From: Protea cynaroides
Taxonomy: Eukaryota > Streptophyta > Magnoliopsida > Proteales > Proteaceae
Direction of reading: 5' to 3'
Length of the DNA: 64,000 bases
Assembly: GCA_028583415.1 (NCBI GenBank)
Contig: CM053265.1
Span: 23,568,830 to 23,632,829 of the forward strand
Part shown: one piece after another, positions 22,216 through 33,021 of the stretch
Position numbering within the stretch: the first letter of the stretch is position 1
Layout: each line of letters opens with the position of its first letter
The notes under the pieces: generated by a model
What the model was told of the DNA's origin: nothing
Database searches by the model: none
The model's input: the letters and a program-made list of their open reading frames with translations, nothing else
Made by a program: the position numbers and the translations under genes

Positions 22216-24487
22216 TGTAAGACCCGCACGCCATGAACCCAGTCTAACCTTACATTTCGTGTCATGACCCGTCTACATATCATGGTCGAGCCAAGTGGAC
22301 CAAGTGTGTGAAGAAAACCAAGACCCAATATGAAAATTTACTCAAAAACAGTCAAAATGAGGGTAAGGTCGCAGGTTTTAACAGGCAGGTCCGACCCCCC
22401 CATCGACCCGTGACCAGGGGTCGCAGGGGTCTATGAATTGTCCGACCCCCGGTAATCGAGAAAAACAGCACGAACCAAAAATTAGGAAACTTTTCTAATT
22501 TCAATTGGAACCTTTCCTAAACTCAATGTGACTTATTTTGGGAGGTTTTACTCTATAAATAGGACGTTCCTAAGCCTCTTTCACTCCTTTTACAACCCTA
22601 ATTGGATTGAGAGAAAGAGAAGAGAAGGAAAAGAAGGAGAAGAGAAAGAGAATTGAAGAAGAAGACCAAGGAGGAGAAAATTCAGAGGAAACTCTGAATC
22701 TCAGCAAACCTAAGGTATGAATACATTTCCCATGATTTATTTAAGACCTTAGAATGGTTTATGAAGAGGGTATGACTTAGAAGAAACCCAAATCACCCAT
22801 CTATGGTTAGGTTTCAATGGAAACCATGCAGAAGATCATTGAAACCATGTAGGTGAATAAAGAATAGTTCTAAACCATAGAACATGTATGGAATGGACTA
22901 TAGAAGGAAGCCATAGGACCCAAGCATGAAAGAATGGACGAAATTTGATATTTTTGACTCAAACCATGGGGGGTCGCACCTAGGGTTGATGGAACATCCG
23001 ACCATAGCATCGACCCCCAGCATTTGGGAAGTTCAGGAAAGGAGGGGTAGCACCTAGGGTCGATGGAACCTCCGACCCTAGGCATCGACCCCCAGTTAAC
23101 AACAAGCTGTAAAAATTAGAATAAATTCTAATTAAATTCTATTGACTTTGTTAGGTCTTTTAGCAATATAATATTGATATAAAAGTGATTCTTAAGGCTT
23201 GAAAGAGGATCTACAAACAAGCAAAGGTGAGGAAACAGGACTCTGAACTAATTGATTAATAACAAACTGTTTTTATTTCTTGAGTCCAATGCTATGCTTG
23301 ATTCTATGCGAACATGCTTGTAATGTGCATTCAACATGTCATCCAATATTTTTATTATTTGTTCATGCATATTTGCTTTATTGTTAATAACATGATGGTG
23401 ATGATGATGATAGGAATAAGCATGTAAATGTATGTGTGTGGTTGGTGTACTTGATGCGAGCGAGTATCAGGGGAGGTGTGATGGGGACGTCAATAAACGT
23501 TAACCTTTGGCGGGTCTCAGCACTTTAGCTCTATCTCTAACTCAAGTCTTGTGCATTAGCATCGTCGTATCGTCATTACCTTAGCATAACTATTATGTCG
23601 AAGAGTATCAAGGGAGGTGGTCTCTGTCCTTGTAGTCTCTGACTCTACCGGGGGGCCTTAGCTCTATCTCTATGGACGTTCTGAGGGATGCTGGGGTGAG
23701 GCCTTGGATACACTGTTTGGCATTAGGATTGGTTAGTTGCGAGCCCAGTTTGCAAGCCCTCGCCAACAGGGGTTTACGTGTTGGTATGACACTATACAAC
23801 AATAAACGTTAACCTTTGTTGTACAATGTTCATGAATTGGGTGTTTGTGAGTCGACGATAAACGTTACCTTCGGGCGGCGTCACACACTTGTGTATAGAG
23901 GCGGGGTCAATAAACATTAACCTTTAACTACCTAAACCTTTCTATTGCATATTGTAAACTTTAAATCAAACCAAAGATATGAATTGACTGCATGCATATG
24001 TATTGTTGCATTGTTTTGTTTGCTCACTGAGCCATGATGTGTGCTCACCCCCTCGACATCGAATATTTTTAGTTGATGATGCAGGTACTACCGTTGAAGA
24101 TTATATCAATGCTCCGGTGTATGGGCACGTGGCAGCGATGGAAGTTGAAGATGAAGTGGATACACATGACTCCTCTTGCGAGTGCAACTCATGTGTATTC
24201 GATTAGATTTTTAGTTTTCTTTGTTTGAATTTATTAAAGACATGTATTTGATACTTATTTATGTCTTAGTTGATACAGAATAATTGTTATTTAAATATTA
24301 ATATCACAGTAGATTCTCAGTTCATTTTACTATAAGACTTCCGCTATTGTGTATTTACTCTGATTATGAATGTGGACGTATGAGGTTTAGATAAATCAGA
24401 TTCCGCTTGTCCGAGATCCTGGTTGAACTGTTGGTTTGCTAGCGGTTCATCACACCATTCTGAAGTGTGTGGAATTGGGGTGTGACA
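22216..24487 (+). mobile_element. Solo LTR B, 2272 bp, target duplication AGTCT
   Basis: TGTAAGACCC...GGGGTGTGACA flanked by AGTCT at 22211-22215 and 24488-24492. It disrupts the antisense gene of element E. TATA box at 22554-22561; GGGTCGA-type palindrome blocks at about 22370-22460 and 22965-23095. It has four copies of a CAATAAACGTTAACCTTT motif (23491, 23800, 23856, 23908), where LTR A has a different insert. Confidence 0.96.
24085..24206 (+). CDS. Exon 3 of the LTR-encoded frame, LTR B copy (intact)
   Basis: 122 nt after acceptor GATGCAG. It reads T-T-V-E-D-Y-I-N-A-P-V-Y-G, then V-A-A-M, an acidic middle, and the ending C-E-C-N-S-C-V-F-D before TAG at 24204-24206. Exon 2 probably ends at 23226 (donor GTGAGG), starting at 23164 or 23155; both lengths are multiples of three, but a stop lies near its start. 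A very small acidic peptide with a Cys-x-x-Cys end is implied. No start codon was found, so translation is unproven. Confidence 0.5.
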
Positions 24488-24912
24488 AGTCTAACCCTGT
24501 CTTCCATCTTCTGGACGTGCCGATGGTGCTCCTCATGGAAATCCTACACTAATGTGCAAATCCCCACCAGCTCCTCCCGAATGAGCACTAGTGTCATCGG
24601 AGCAGGGATAGGAGGCACAACCCTAGATCCAGGTGTGGGAGGCATGTCCTCGTCAACTTCTACAAGCCCAACATGCCCTCCCTCAGGGCCAACACCCTCA
24701 ATAGCCGCCTCTACAAACAGAGCAACTAATTAACTAGTTTTGGCCCAAGCTTATGACTCGTTACCACTGAACACCTCATTCTGGAGGTGCATCCTATTGA
24801 TGGTGGCCCAACCAAAATCCACAGTCGTAGTCTCATCCACGGCCTCGTTATGGGATACGTCAATACCCAATCTCACAAATAGGTGAGTTAGTAGCTTCCC
24901 ATAGGGCAGGTT

Positions 24913-24926
24913 ACCCCCCCCCCCCC
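24913..24926. repeat. Poly(C) run
   Basis: About 13-14 consecutive C on the plus strand inside the antisense gene; a G-run on the coding strand, and a likely cause of one frameshift. Confidence 0.9.
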
Positions 24927-26180
24927 ATATACATTCAGCAACTACTATCATCACTCTCATCAGAATATAGGGCAAGCGCAGACTGGGTACTATGTTAGAA
25001 TACAAAAAGTGAGGTACTGGCAGAAGGTGGATACCTAATTCTAGTGGCTGCCCTGAGGAAGTATGTTGTACTGCAAAATGTGACAGTACATTCGTGGGGC
25101 TGCCCGATAACTGGGCTCCTGCTGCATCGAACCCGACATCAACATCACACTCCACATCACCTAGTAGAAGCCCTCATCAATAAAATCTTTCTCCTTGGGG
25201 CCCCAGTACACTGCTTCCCCTGCCAGGAGATCCCCAAAAGGCACACCAACTACTCGGTGTTAAACGAAAAGTCAACACCCTTCAACTTGCTAGAGATGCG
25301 TAAGTTCTAACTGACTCAAATCTCCCATACCTCCCTCGACCTAGAGGTTACAGAAGAACTGAACCAAGTAGGGATGGGGAAGGATGCAGTATTGTAGGAT
25401 AGGAGAGCACCCCATAGCGTCAAAGGTAGCCAACATATCGAATCACTTTACCTCCTCGAATACCATAAACCGCCCCGACTCCACTTGCCTCGGCTCATAA
25501 AAGTGATAGTTGGCTTAAACCTAGGCCAAACAAAATCGAGACTCATCAAAGGGTGGGGGGAACATGGTCCTGGTTTCGTTTATGAATATGTTCTTTTGGG
25601 GGAGCCATAACACCTACAAACAAAGACAAAAGGGAGTATGGGGTACCCCATTGGGTATGAGATAAAAATTTTAAATGCATATGGATGACTAAGAATAGTA
25701 AAGATAGAGGGGGAATGCAAAGAATTACACCAAAGGGGTTAAGACCCTTTGACATGGGATAGAACTTGGGAAAATTCAACAATAATTGGGCAAAAACCTA
25801 AAGTTTTTCATCACAAATTCATGGGAAGCTTTTCTACGGTGGTTAGAAGGACAAACAAGTCATGAGAAAACATGCTAGGAAAGGAAAGAAAACATTCCCA
25901 TAGCAAACATCATTCACAATATCAAATTTTTACCATGGAACAATGAAAATTTGAATTTTATAAACCCTAGGGAAAGAATTCGATTTTCCTTGGTAAACCT
26001 ATGGGAAACCTAATCCCAAGCCTTAAAATTCTCAAGGAGAATGGCGGAACATTAAAGAAGCATGATGGACAAGAAAGAACGCAATTTCAATGGTAGAAAA
26101 AGGATAACTATACAAAAATCCCAAACCCCAGCCTAGGGTTTACCCATGGTAAAACAAATGGAAAAGAGAAAAAATGGGAG

Positions 26181-26330
26181 AATACTTGTAATCGATTGGA
26201 AAGATATTGGAATGTAAAAGAATCATCAAGTTCCAGAAGCAAATTTGGCACTCCGATTGTGGGAAAGACTCACAACCATACGAAGGAGAAAAGTGGGGTT
26301 CTAAAATTTGAACCCCACATGTATTTAAAA
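26181..26330 (-). promoter_or_regulatory. Candidate promoter and 5' exon of the antisense gene of E
   Basis: Minus strand: TTTTAAATAC at 26330-26321, then about 135 bp, then GATTACAAGTATTCTCC. The last sequence aligns with CATTACAGGTATTTTCC at 43304-43320 in element J, where it is a good splice donor. Here AGGT has become AAGT. The matching acceptor is at 25615-25614. Confidence 0.45.
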
Positions 26331-26751
26331 AGGACGGATTTACCCTATTCGATTGTAGCCGGACTTGCAGCAGGACATGTGACTGGAGAAAGCTAGGTGC
26401 TATTGGGGAGTGTCTGGCCACAGGCACCGATCACACCACTGTTGCGATCGGAGCTACAGCCCGACCATTCCAGAAGGGTCCCAAAATTGTCTGGCTGACC
26501 CTTCAGCAGCAGTGTTATGCAATCAGAGACAGTATTTTTTGATAGTATTTCTTCTAAATTTTCATAAATGTTACCAAGTGATGAGATTGTTTAGTAGGGT
26601 GCCATTAATTTGACAATTTCCCTTATTGTGTTTTGTCTGCTAATAGATACTAATCATTCCTAAGTATGCCAATGCAGACCTCACATAAGAACCAAGAGAC
26701 TTAAATGGCATCTCACACTCGATCCAATGCTCATTAAAATTCTGGCAGGGA

Positions 26752-29124
26752 TGTAAGACCCGCACTCTGAAAACCCGGTCTAACCTTGGTTTTGTATCGT
26801 GACAGGTCTTCCGATCATCACCGAGCCAGACGGGGCAAGCGGATAACAAACAGGTACGAAATTGGACCGAAGTCGACCAATTATACCTGATTTTAGGTAT
26901 ACCGGTCGATGGTACCGGATGATGGTACCGGTCGACCGGTATGACCTGCACAGCTATGTGCGGGAATTTAGAAATTAGTCTCTGCGGGTCCCGCTTTCCT
27001 GATTTCGAATCCTAGAAGTTTCCTAATCCTAGTAGGGTTACTAAACCCTATTTCTAGCCTATAAATACACCCTTAAACCCCTCAAATCCTTTCCATTGTC
27101 TCTCACAAACCCTAGAGAAGAGAAAGAGCTTGGAAAGGAGAAGGAGCTAGGAAGAAGAAGGAGGTGCCGCCATTACCGTTTGACGAAGCTCACGCTACAC
27201 CTGTCAACGGTAAGTGTTTGAATCCCTCTTCTTACCCTATGATAGTTGTGTGGGTGGATCAATACCATGCAAAGTAGGTATTGATCTAAAACCCTAAATT
27301 GGCCAATAAACCCTAAGTTGCCGTCAAACCCTAGATTTGAGTTTCGAGATGATATTCATCGAAACGAGACTTGAATGAGTTGGGGATAACTCTAACTCAA
27401 AGCCTAGACTTAGAATGGATATGAGAAACCCTGAAAATCCATGGAGGATGATCGACGGCAGTCGAAGAACCCATGTATGGTCTTTCGGAGACATACCGGT
27501 CGACTATACCGGTTGCACATAGTGCGACCGGTATGTTGCGATCGCTACCTCTCGGGAGGTTGTTTGTGGGGGACCGGCTGACCATACCGGTCGCCAGTCT
27601 TTCCCATAGAGCTGCGACCAGTACATGCCACCGGTCAGCTCTGTGAGGGTATTTGTAACCCTGTTGGTTTCCGACCAACATGAAACCCTAAGCAATGTAT
27701 TCTAATGAAACCCTAATAATATTGTAGGACTTTGTGACTTATCGTTTGGATCTTGCGACGTGGAGCAAGTTATCGAACGAGCGTCAGGTAAGGGAATCTG
27801 ACCTAAACCTAATAATTAATGCATAGTAAATCGTTGTTAATCATTGAATATCTATGATGTGATATTTGTGCATATTCACATGCCATCCTTTACTTTCAGT
27901 TATTATTATTGTTCATGCATTCATAGGATGTGATTGTTAGGCATGTGATTGTTTTCGTTGGTGTGTGGAGTGGGGCATGGGCCTGGGATCGCTCTTCACA
28001 CTAGCACCTTTTGTAGTGTTCTATCTTAACATGTTTGGTACGGGTGGGGTATCAGGGGAAGATCGTGGTACGGTGGTCTCCGATATTGATGTTGTCCCGG
28101 CCATCGTTGGGTGGTACTGAGGATTCCGAGTCGACGCTGGCTTGTCCACGATGCTTTAACTCTATCTCTATGCCGTAGGGAGTTATGTTGGGATAGGGTC
28201 TACCTGCGTATTGTTTCTATCCTAGTGGGTTAGTTGCGGATAGGGTATCGTGGGGAGGTGAGGTTTGGTGGTCTCCGGGCCCGGCCCGCTGACGCTCTAG
28301 CTCTATCTCTATGCCGTGACGGCTGTCTTTGGGATAGAGCATACATTGTTGACATATAGGATTGGTTAGTTGCGAGCCCGGCGTTTGCGAGGCCCCGGCC
28401 AGTAGGGGCTTAGGTACCGATATGGGTAGAGTATCGGGGAGGTGCGGGTATACCTTAGCTCTATCTCTATTCCATGATGGGTGCATGTGGGTTGGTGGTA
28501 GTGTGATTACTTGTGCGACGCCACACACTCGTGTATAGAGGTGCGGGGGGCCACCAAACCTTTCTATAGCACATTGCAAACTTAAAACCAGACCACAAAG
28601 ATAAAATTGATTGTTACTCATGCATAATATTGTGAAACTGCTCGATTGCCTTATCGAAACGTGTTGTGAGCTCACCCTTTGTACGTACATTGTTTTTTTT
28701 TAGATGTTGATGCAGGTTACACTGTGGATGACTATGTGAACGCTCCGGCGTATGGAGGTGTGGCTGCTCTAGATGTGTAAGCAGGAGAGGACGAGCATGA
28801 CGCTTCATGCGAGTGCCCTTTACAACGTGTACCTTTGATTTGTTTTATTTATTTATTTCAGTTATTTTTTATTGGATTAAAGGGATGTAAAAGATTATTA
28901 TCCTATGTGTTTGAATTTGAATAATGGGATATTTATTTACATTATCAATAGATACTCAGTTCATTCTATTTAAAGTCTTCCGCTGTATATTTATATTCTG
29001 ATTATGGTTATGTGTAATTGGTTTGTATGGGTGGACACGGCCTATTCGAGATCCTGGTGTGAACCGTTGGTTCAATGACGGTTCACTCACACCGTTCTGG
29101 TTGGATCAGAATTGGGGTGTGACA
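26752..29124 (+). mobile_element. Solo LTR C, 2373 bp, target duplication AGGGA
   Basis: TGTAAGACCC...GGGGTGTGACA flanked by AGGGA at 26747-26751 and 29125-29129. ACCGGTCGACCGGT-type palindromes occur upstream (26893-26945) and downstream (27486-27640) of the TATA box at 27060-27067. The 3' half has repeated modules ending CTCTAGCTCTATCTCTATGCCG. Confidence 0.96.
27119..28838 (+). pseudogene. LTR-encoded frame, exons 1-3, LTR C copy
   Basis: Exon 1 ends at 27209 before GTAAGTG and reads E-V-P-P-L-P-F-D-E-A-H-A-T-P. Exon 2 is 27728-27787 (60 nt; TTGTAG acceptor, GTAAGG donor), with F-G-S-C-D-V-E-Q. Exon 3 is 28716-28838 (123 nt) with G-Y-T-V-D-D-Y-V-N-A-P-A-Y-G-G, a TAA at 28778-28780 and a 1-nt insertion near the end. 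All junctions keep one phase. It pairs with the open copy in LTR D, and many of the differences are synonymous. The copy itself is inactivated. Confidence 0.5.
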
Positions 29125-29236
29125 AGGGATATCTCATCAGAGTATGGGACTGAGGAAATGTCCACACCACAGGACCTCTGCCTCTTCCAAGCGCTCAGGA
29201 TGGGACTAGAAATTAGGTGCCACCACAACCACCACC

Positions 29237-31543
29237 TGTAAGACTCGCACTCCATAAACTCGGTCTAAACCTTGATTTCATGTCGTAGCAGGTCTTCCGA
29301 TCATCACCGGGCCAGACGGGACGAGCGGATGACAATCAGGTACGAAATCGGACCAAATAGACCAAAATAAGTATGATTTTACTCATACCGGTCGATGGTA
29401 CCGGTCTTGGTACCGGTCGACCGGTATGGTCTGCGCAACAGACTACCAAGATCCAGAATTGGATCTCTATGTGTCCCACTTTCCCAATTCCAAACCCTAA
29501 GACTTTCCTAATCCTAAGAGGCTTCCTAAACCTAATTCCTAGCCTATTTAACCCCTCTAAGCCTCCTAGAATCCTTTCCATTCTCTCTCACAAACCCTAG
29601 AGAAGAGAAGGAAGAAGCTAGGAAGAAGAAGGAAGTGCTGCCATTGCCGTTCGACGACGCTCACCTTACGCCAATCAAAGGTAAGTGTTTTAATCATTCT
29701 TCTTACTCTATGACTCTAGGATACTTGTATGGGTGGATCAATACCATGCAAAGCAGGTATTGATCTAAAACCCTAATTGGCCATTAAATCCTAAATTTCT
29801 GTCAAACCCTAGATTCGAGTTCTAGGATGATATTCATCTTAAAATGGATAGGAGAAACCCTGGAAACCATGGAGAATGATCGACGACAGTAAAAAAAACC
29901 CAAAGTATGGTCTTCCGGAGACATACCGATCGACTATACCGGTTGCACCCTGTGCGGCCGGTATGTTATGACCGGTACCTTCCGGGGGGCTGGTCTGTGG
30001 GGACCGGCTGACCATACCGGTCGCCAGATTTCCCCACAGAGCTGTGACCGATACATGCCACCGGTCAGCTCTGTGAGTGTATTTTTGTAACCTCGTTGGT
30101 TTTTCGACCAACGTAAACCCTAAAAAACTATTATAATTGAACCCTAATATTATGTAGGACTTTGTGATAGCACGTTTGGATCTTGCGACATGGAGCAAGC
30201 TATCAAACGAGCATCAGGTAAGGGAATCTGACCTAAACCCTAATAATTAATGGATAGTAAATCGTTGTTAATAACCCTGAATATATATGATGTGATGTTT
30301 GTGCATATTCACATGTCATCCTTTACTTTCAGTTATTATTATTGTTCATGCCTGATAGGATGTGATTGTTAGGCATGTGATTGTTTTCGTTGGTGTGTGG
30401 AGTGGGAAGGGCATGGGGCCTGGGATCATTCCTCACACTGACACCTTTTGTAGTATTCTATTTTAACATACTTGGTACGGTTGGGGTATCAGGGGAAGGT
30501 CGTGGCACGGTGGTCTCCAATGTTGACGTTGACCTGGCCATGATGATGTGGCACTGTGGTCTTCGATGTTGACACTAGTTTGGCCACGATGCTTTAGCTC
30601 TATCTCTATGCCGTTGGGAGTTATGTTGGGATAGGGTCTACCTGCGTATTGTTCTATCCTAATGTGTTTGTTGCAGATAGGGTATCAGGGGGAGGTGAGG
30701 TATTGTGGTCTCCAGCCCGGCCTGCACGCTCTAGCTCTATCTCTATGCCGTAGACGGCTGTGCTGGGATAAGCCTACATTGATGACATATAGGATTGGTT
30801 AGTTGCGAGCCCAGTTTGAAAGACCTGGCTAGTAGGGGCTTAGGTACTGGTATGGGTGGAGTATCAGGGGAGGTACGGGTATACCTTAGCTCTATCTCTA
30901 TTCCATGATGGGTGCATGTGGGTCGGTGGTGGTGTGATCTACTGTGCGATGCCACACACTCATGTATAGAGGTAAGGCGGCCACCAAACCTTTCTATAGC
31001 ACATTGCAAACTTAAACTAGACCACAACATAAAATGATTGTTACTCATGCATAATATTGTGAAACTGTCTGATTGTCTTACTGAGCTAAGTTGTGAGCTC
31101 ACCCTTTGTATATATACATGTTTTTAGATATTGATGCAGGTTATACGGTGGACGACTATATGAGCACTTCGGCGTATGGTGGTGTTGCTGCTTTGGATGT
31201 ACAGGCAGGAGAGGACGAGCATGACGCTTCATGGGAGTGCCCTTTCTGCATGTACCTTTGATTTTATTTATTTATTTCAGTTATTTTCAGTTGGATTAAA
31301 GAGATGTAAAGATATTTAGTTTATGTTTGGAATTTGAATAATTGATTACTTTATTAAAATTTATCAATAGATACTCAGTTTATTCTATTTAAAGACTTCC
31401 GCTGTATTATTTATATTCTGATTGTGGTTATGTGCAATGGTTTGTGTGAGTGGACACGGTCTATTTGAGATCCTGGTGTGAACCGTTGGTTCAATGACGG
31501 TTCACTCACACCATTCTGGTTGGTTCAGAATTGGGGTGTGACA
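29237..31543 (+). mobile_element. Solo LTR D, 2307 bp, target duplication CCACC
   Basis: TGTAAGACTC...GGGGTGTGACA flanked by CCACC at 29232-29236 and 31544-31548. It sits only about 100 bp from LTR C, in the same orientation and in the same gag region. ACCGGT-type palindromes lie at about 29386-29430 and 29920-30070; the TATA is degenerate (CTATTTAA near 29543). Confidence 0.96.
29582..31261 (+). CDS. LTR-encoded frame, exons 1-3, LTR D copy (best preserved)
   Basis: Exon 1 (to 29680, donor AAAG/GTAAGTG) is open in phase back to the TATA region and holds K-K-K-E-V-L-P-L-P-F-D-D-A-H. Exon 2 is 30158-30217 (60 nt; acceptor TATGTAG, donor CAG/GTAAGG), with F-G-S-C-D-M-E-Q-A-I-K-R. Exon 3 is 31140-31261 (122 nt; acceptor GATGCAG), with T-V-D-D-Y, Y-G-G-V-A-A, an E/D-rich part and E-C-P-F-C-M-Y-L before TGA. 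The whole path is open. The only in-phase ATGs are in exon 2 and exon 3, so either a short product starts in exon 2 or initiation is not at AUG. Splicing and translation are inferred, not shown. Confidence 0.5.
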
Positions 31544-31743
31544 CCACCACCCGTTGTCACCTTGGTAGATGTAGCTGCCATAATGGATAACTTGGCCCAA
31601 CCCATCACGAATCAGCAACGAGAACCACTAAGGGAACAACACTTGGAAAACCAAGCTCAGCACCTCATGGTAGCCATGACGCAAGCACCAGCCCCAGTTG
31701 TCACACCTCCCATCTATGAGGACGATGGCGGGAAAAAATCCTA

Positions 31744-33021
31744 GTGGAATCCCCTTTTTGAATTGGAATTGATCCTCAATTATTTTAATTTGTTGTTTAT
31801 TGTAGTTCCTAAAGCACTCTACTCTCAATAACACAAATAAGATTGAAGGATTTGTACCTTAAGATCCTATCCACTCACGCTAGTGGAAGGCAGAAATCTA
31901 GAATCACCTCTTAGATGGGGTCTATGACCTATAAAGTTGTTTTTTACCAGGAGAGAAACTCTATTGACTCGCTTTACTCAATGGATTGGTCTACTATTCT
32001 CACCAAAGGTGGGTAAGTCTTCAATTTACGAGTTAGGAAGGTATTAAGCACCCAACTTGCCAGACCATTGATTAGTCTCCCTATGTCCTATTTTTTCCTT
32101 CTATTATTCATATTTAGGGTCATGTGATCTATTCTACGAAACACGCATGGAAATCTTAAAGGATCTCTAATTTTCATCACATCACGGCATCTCATTATTA
32201 GTTAAACATTCTACAATTGACAACAAAATATAACAAAAATAATAACAATTACATCTAAAGAATAACAAATAAAAAATACAACGACCATATGATCGAGTTT
32301 GAGAAGCATCCCAAACTGCCTATGTTAGGACAGGGTATGCACAAGTGTGTGTAGCATGTATACGGATGTTCCCATATTTATGGGGCACATTAAAAAGGTG
32401 GATGTTCCAATAATCATGGAACCCATCCGTGTGTGAGGTACTTCCTAAACCATAAGAATGTCTGCTCAGTAAAGTTATCCCTGACTTAAGAAACTTACCT
32501 CAATTCGACCATGTGCAAAGCCAAAGGTGCTCTCCACTGCCTATGTATCTCAAATGAGAATCAGGTCGATGTAATTCTCAACAGTTGACGGACTGTTGGA
32601 TCCCACGTGGCAACACTCAAGAGACAACTGCCTCAACTCCCCACACTCTATAGGGGTTCGCTAATTCTCACTTACATCCCAGTTTGGGGTAACAAATGAC
32701 CCCCAAGGCAACAAACCTAAACATCCATCACATCTACTCAATGTTTATTTCATTTACACATTTGTACAATGATTTCCTAAGCACTCATGGATCCAGACCT
32801 AAGATAAGGGTGGGCCTCAAACTAAACGGGCCCACATAGGTTGGCATAGGATCTGGGATCCCATGTAGGGGTTGGACTCGTTGGATTCCCCTAAACATTA
32901 CATCATGGGAAGGTACCACAGTCATACATGTGCCCTATGGTGCACCTGTACACGATGTATCCTAAGTTACTACAAAGACGGTATAGGGATACATCACTTG
33001 AGGGTGAGATATGTGCATAGG
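31744..33021 (+). mobile_element. 5' part of a long-LTR-family LTR
   Basis: Resembles the first part of LTR G: a degenerate ATCACCTCTTAGAT...GTCTATGACCT block, GGTATTAAGCACCC and CTGCCTATGTATCTC-type motifs (32340, 32540). The left edge is not certain, and it stops at 33022 where an oppositely oriented LTR end begins. No coding content was seen. Confidence 0.5.

Larger units (their letters stand above)
21994..25608 (-). pseudogene. Antisense gene of element E (plant transposon-protein type), split by solo LTR B
   Basis: Minus strand: ATG at 25608-25606 opening M-A-P-P-K, 5 nt after an acceptor-like TTTGTAG. After a frameshift it reads Y-E-P-R-Q-V-E-S-G-R-F, then R-F-D-M-L-A-T-F-D-A-M-G and the L-V-x-F-x-x-N-L-E-V block. 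Next comes L-P-Y-G-K-L-L-T-H-L (about 24880-24910). A proline-rich part follows, then LTR B (22216-24487), and it ends W-E-Q-stop at 21996-21994. I compare it with the putative plant transposon protein/Athila ORF1-like families; the function is unknown. It lies between the PBS and gag and is transcribed opposite to the element. Several frameshifts make it non-functional. Confidence 0.72.
26640..31743 (+). pseudogene. gag N-terminal region of element E, interrupted by two solo LTRs
   Basis: Removing LTRs C and D with one copy of each target duplication joins 26640-26751, 29130-29236 and 31549-31743 into a gag-like stretch. The last part reads T-L-V-D-V-A-A-I-M-D-N-L-A-Q-P, then a Q/E-rich helix-like segment (R-E-P-L-R-E-Q-H-L-E-N) and P-A-P-V-V-T-P-P, ending near 31743. 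Stops occur near 29155 and 29213. The Retrotrans_gag core is absent, lost where the long-LTR fragment begins. Orientation agrees with the PBS. Confidence 0.6.
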
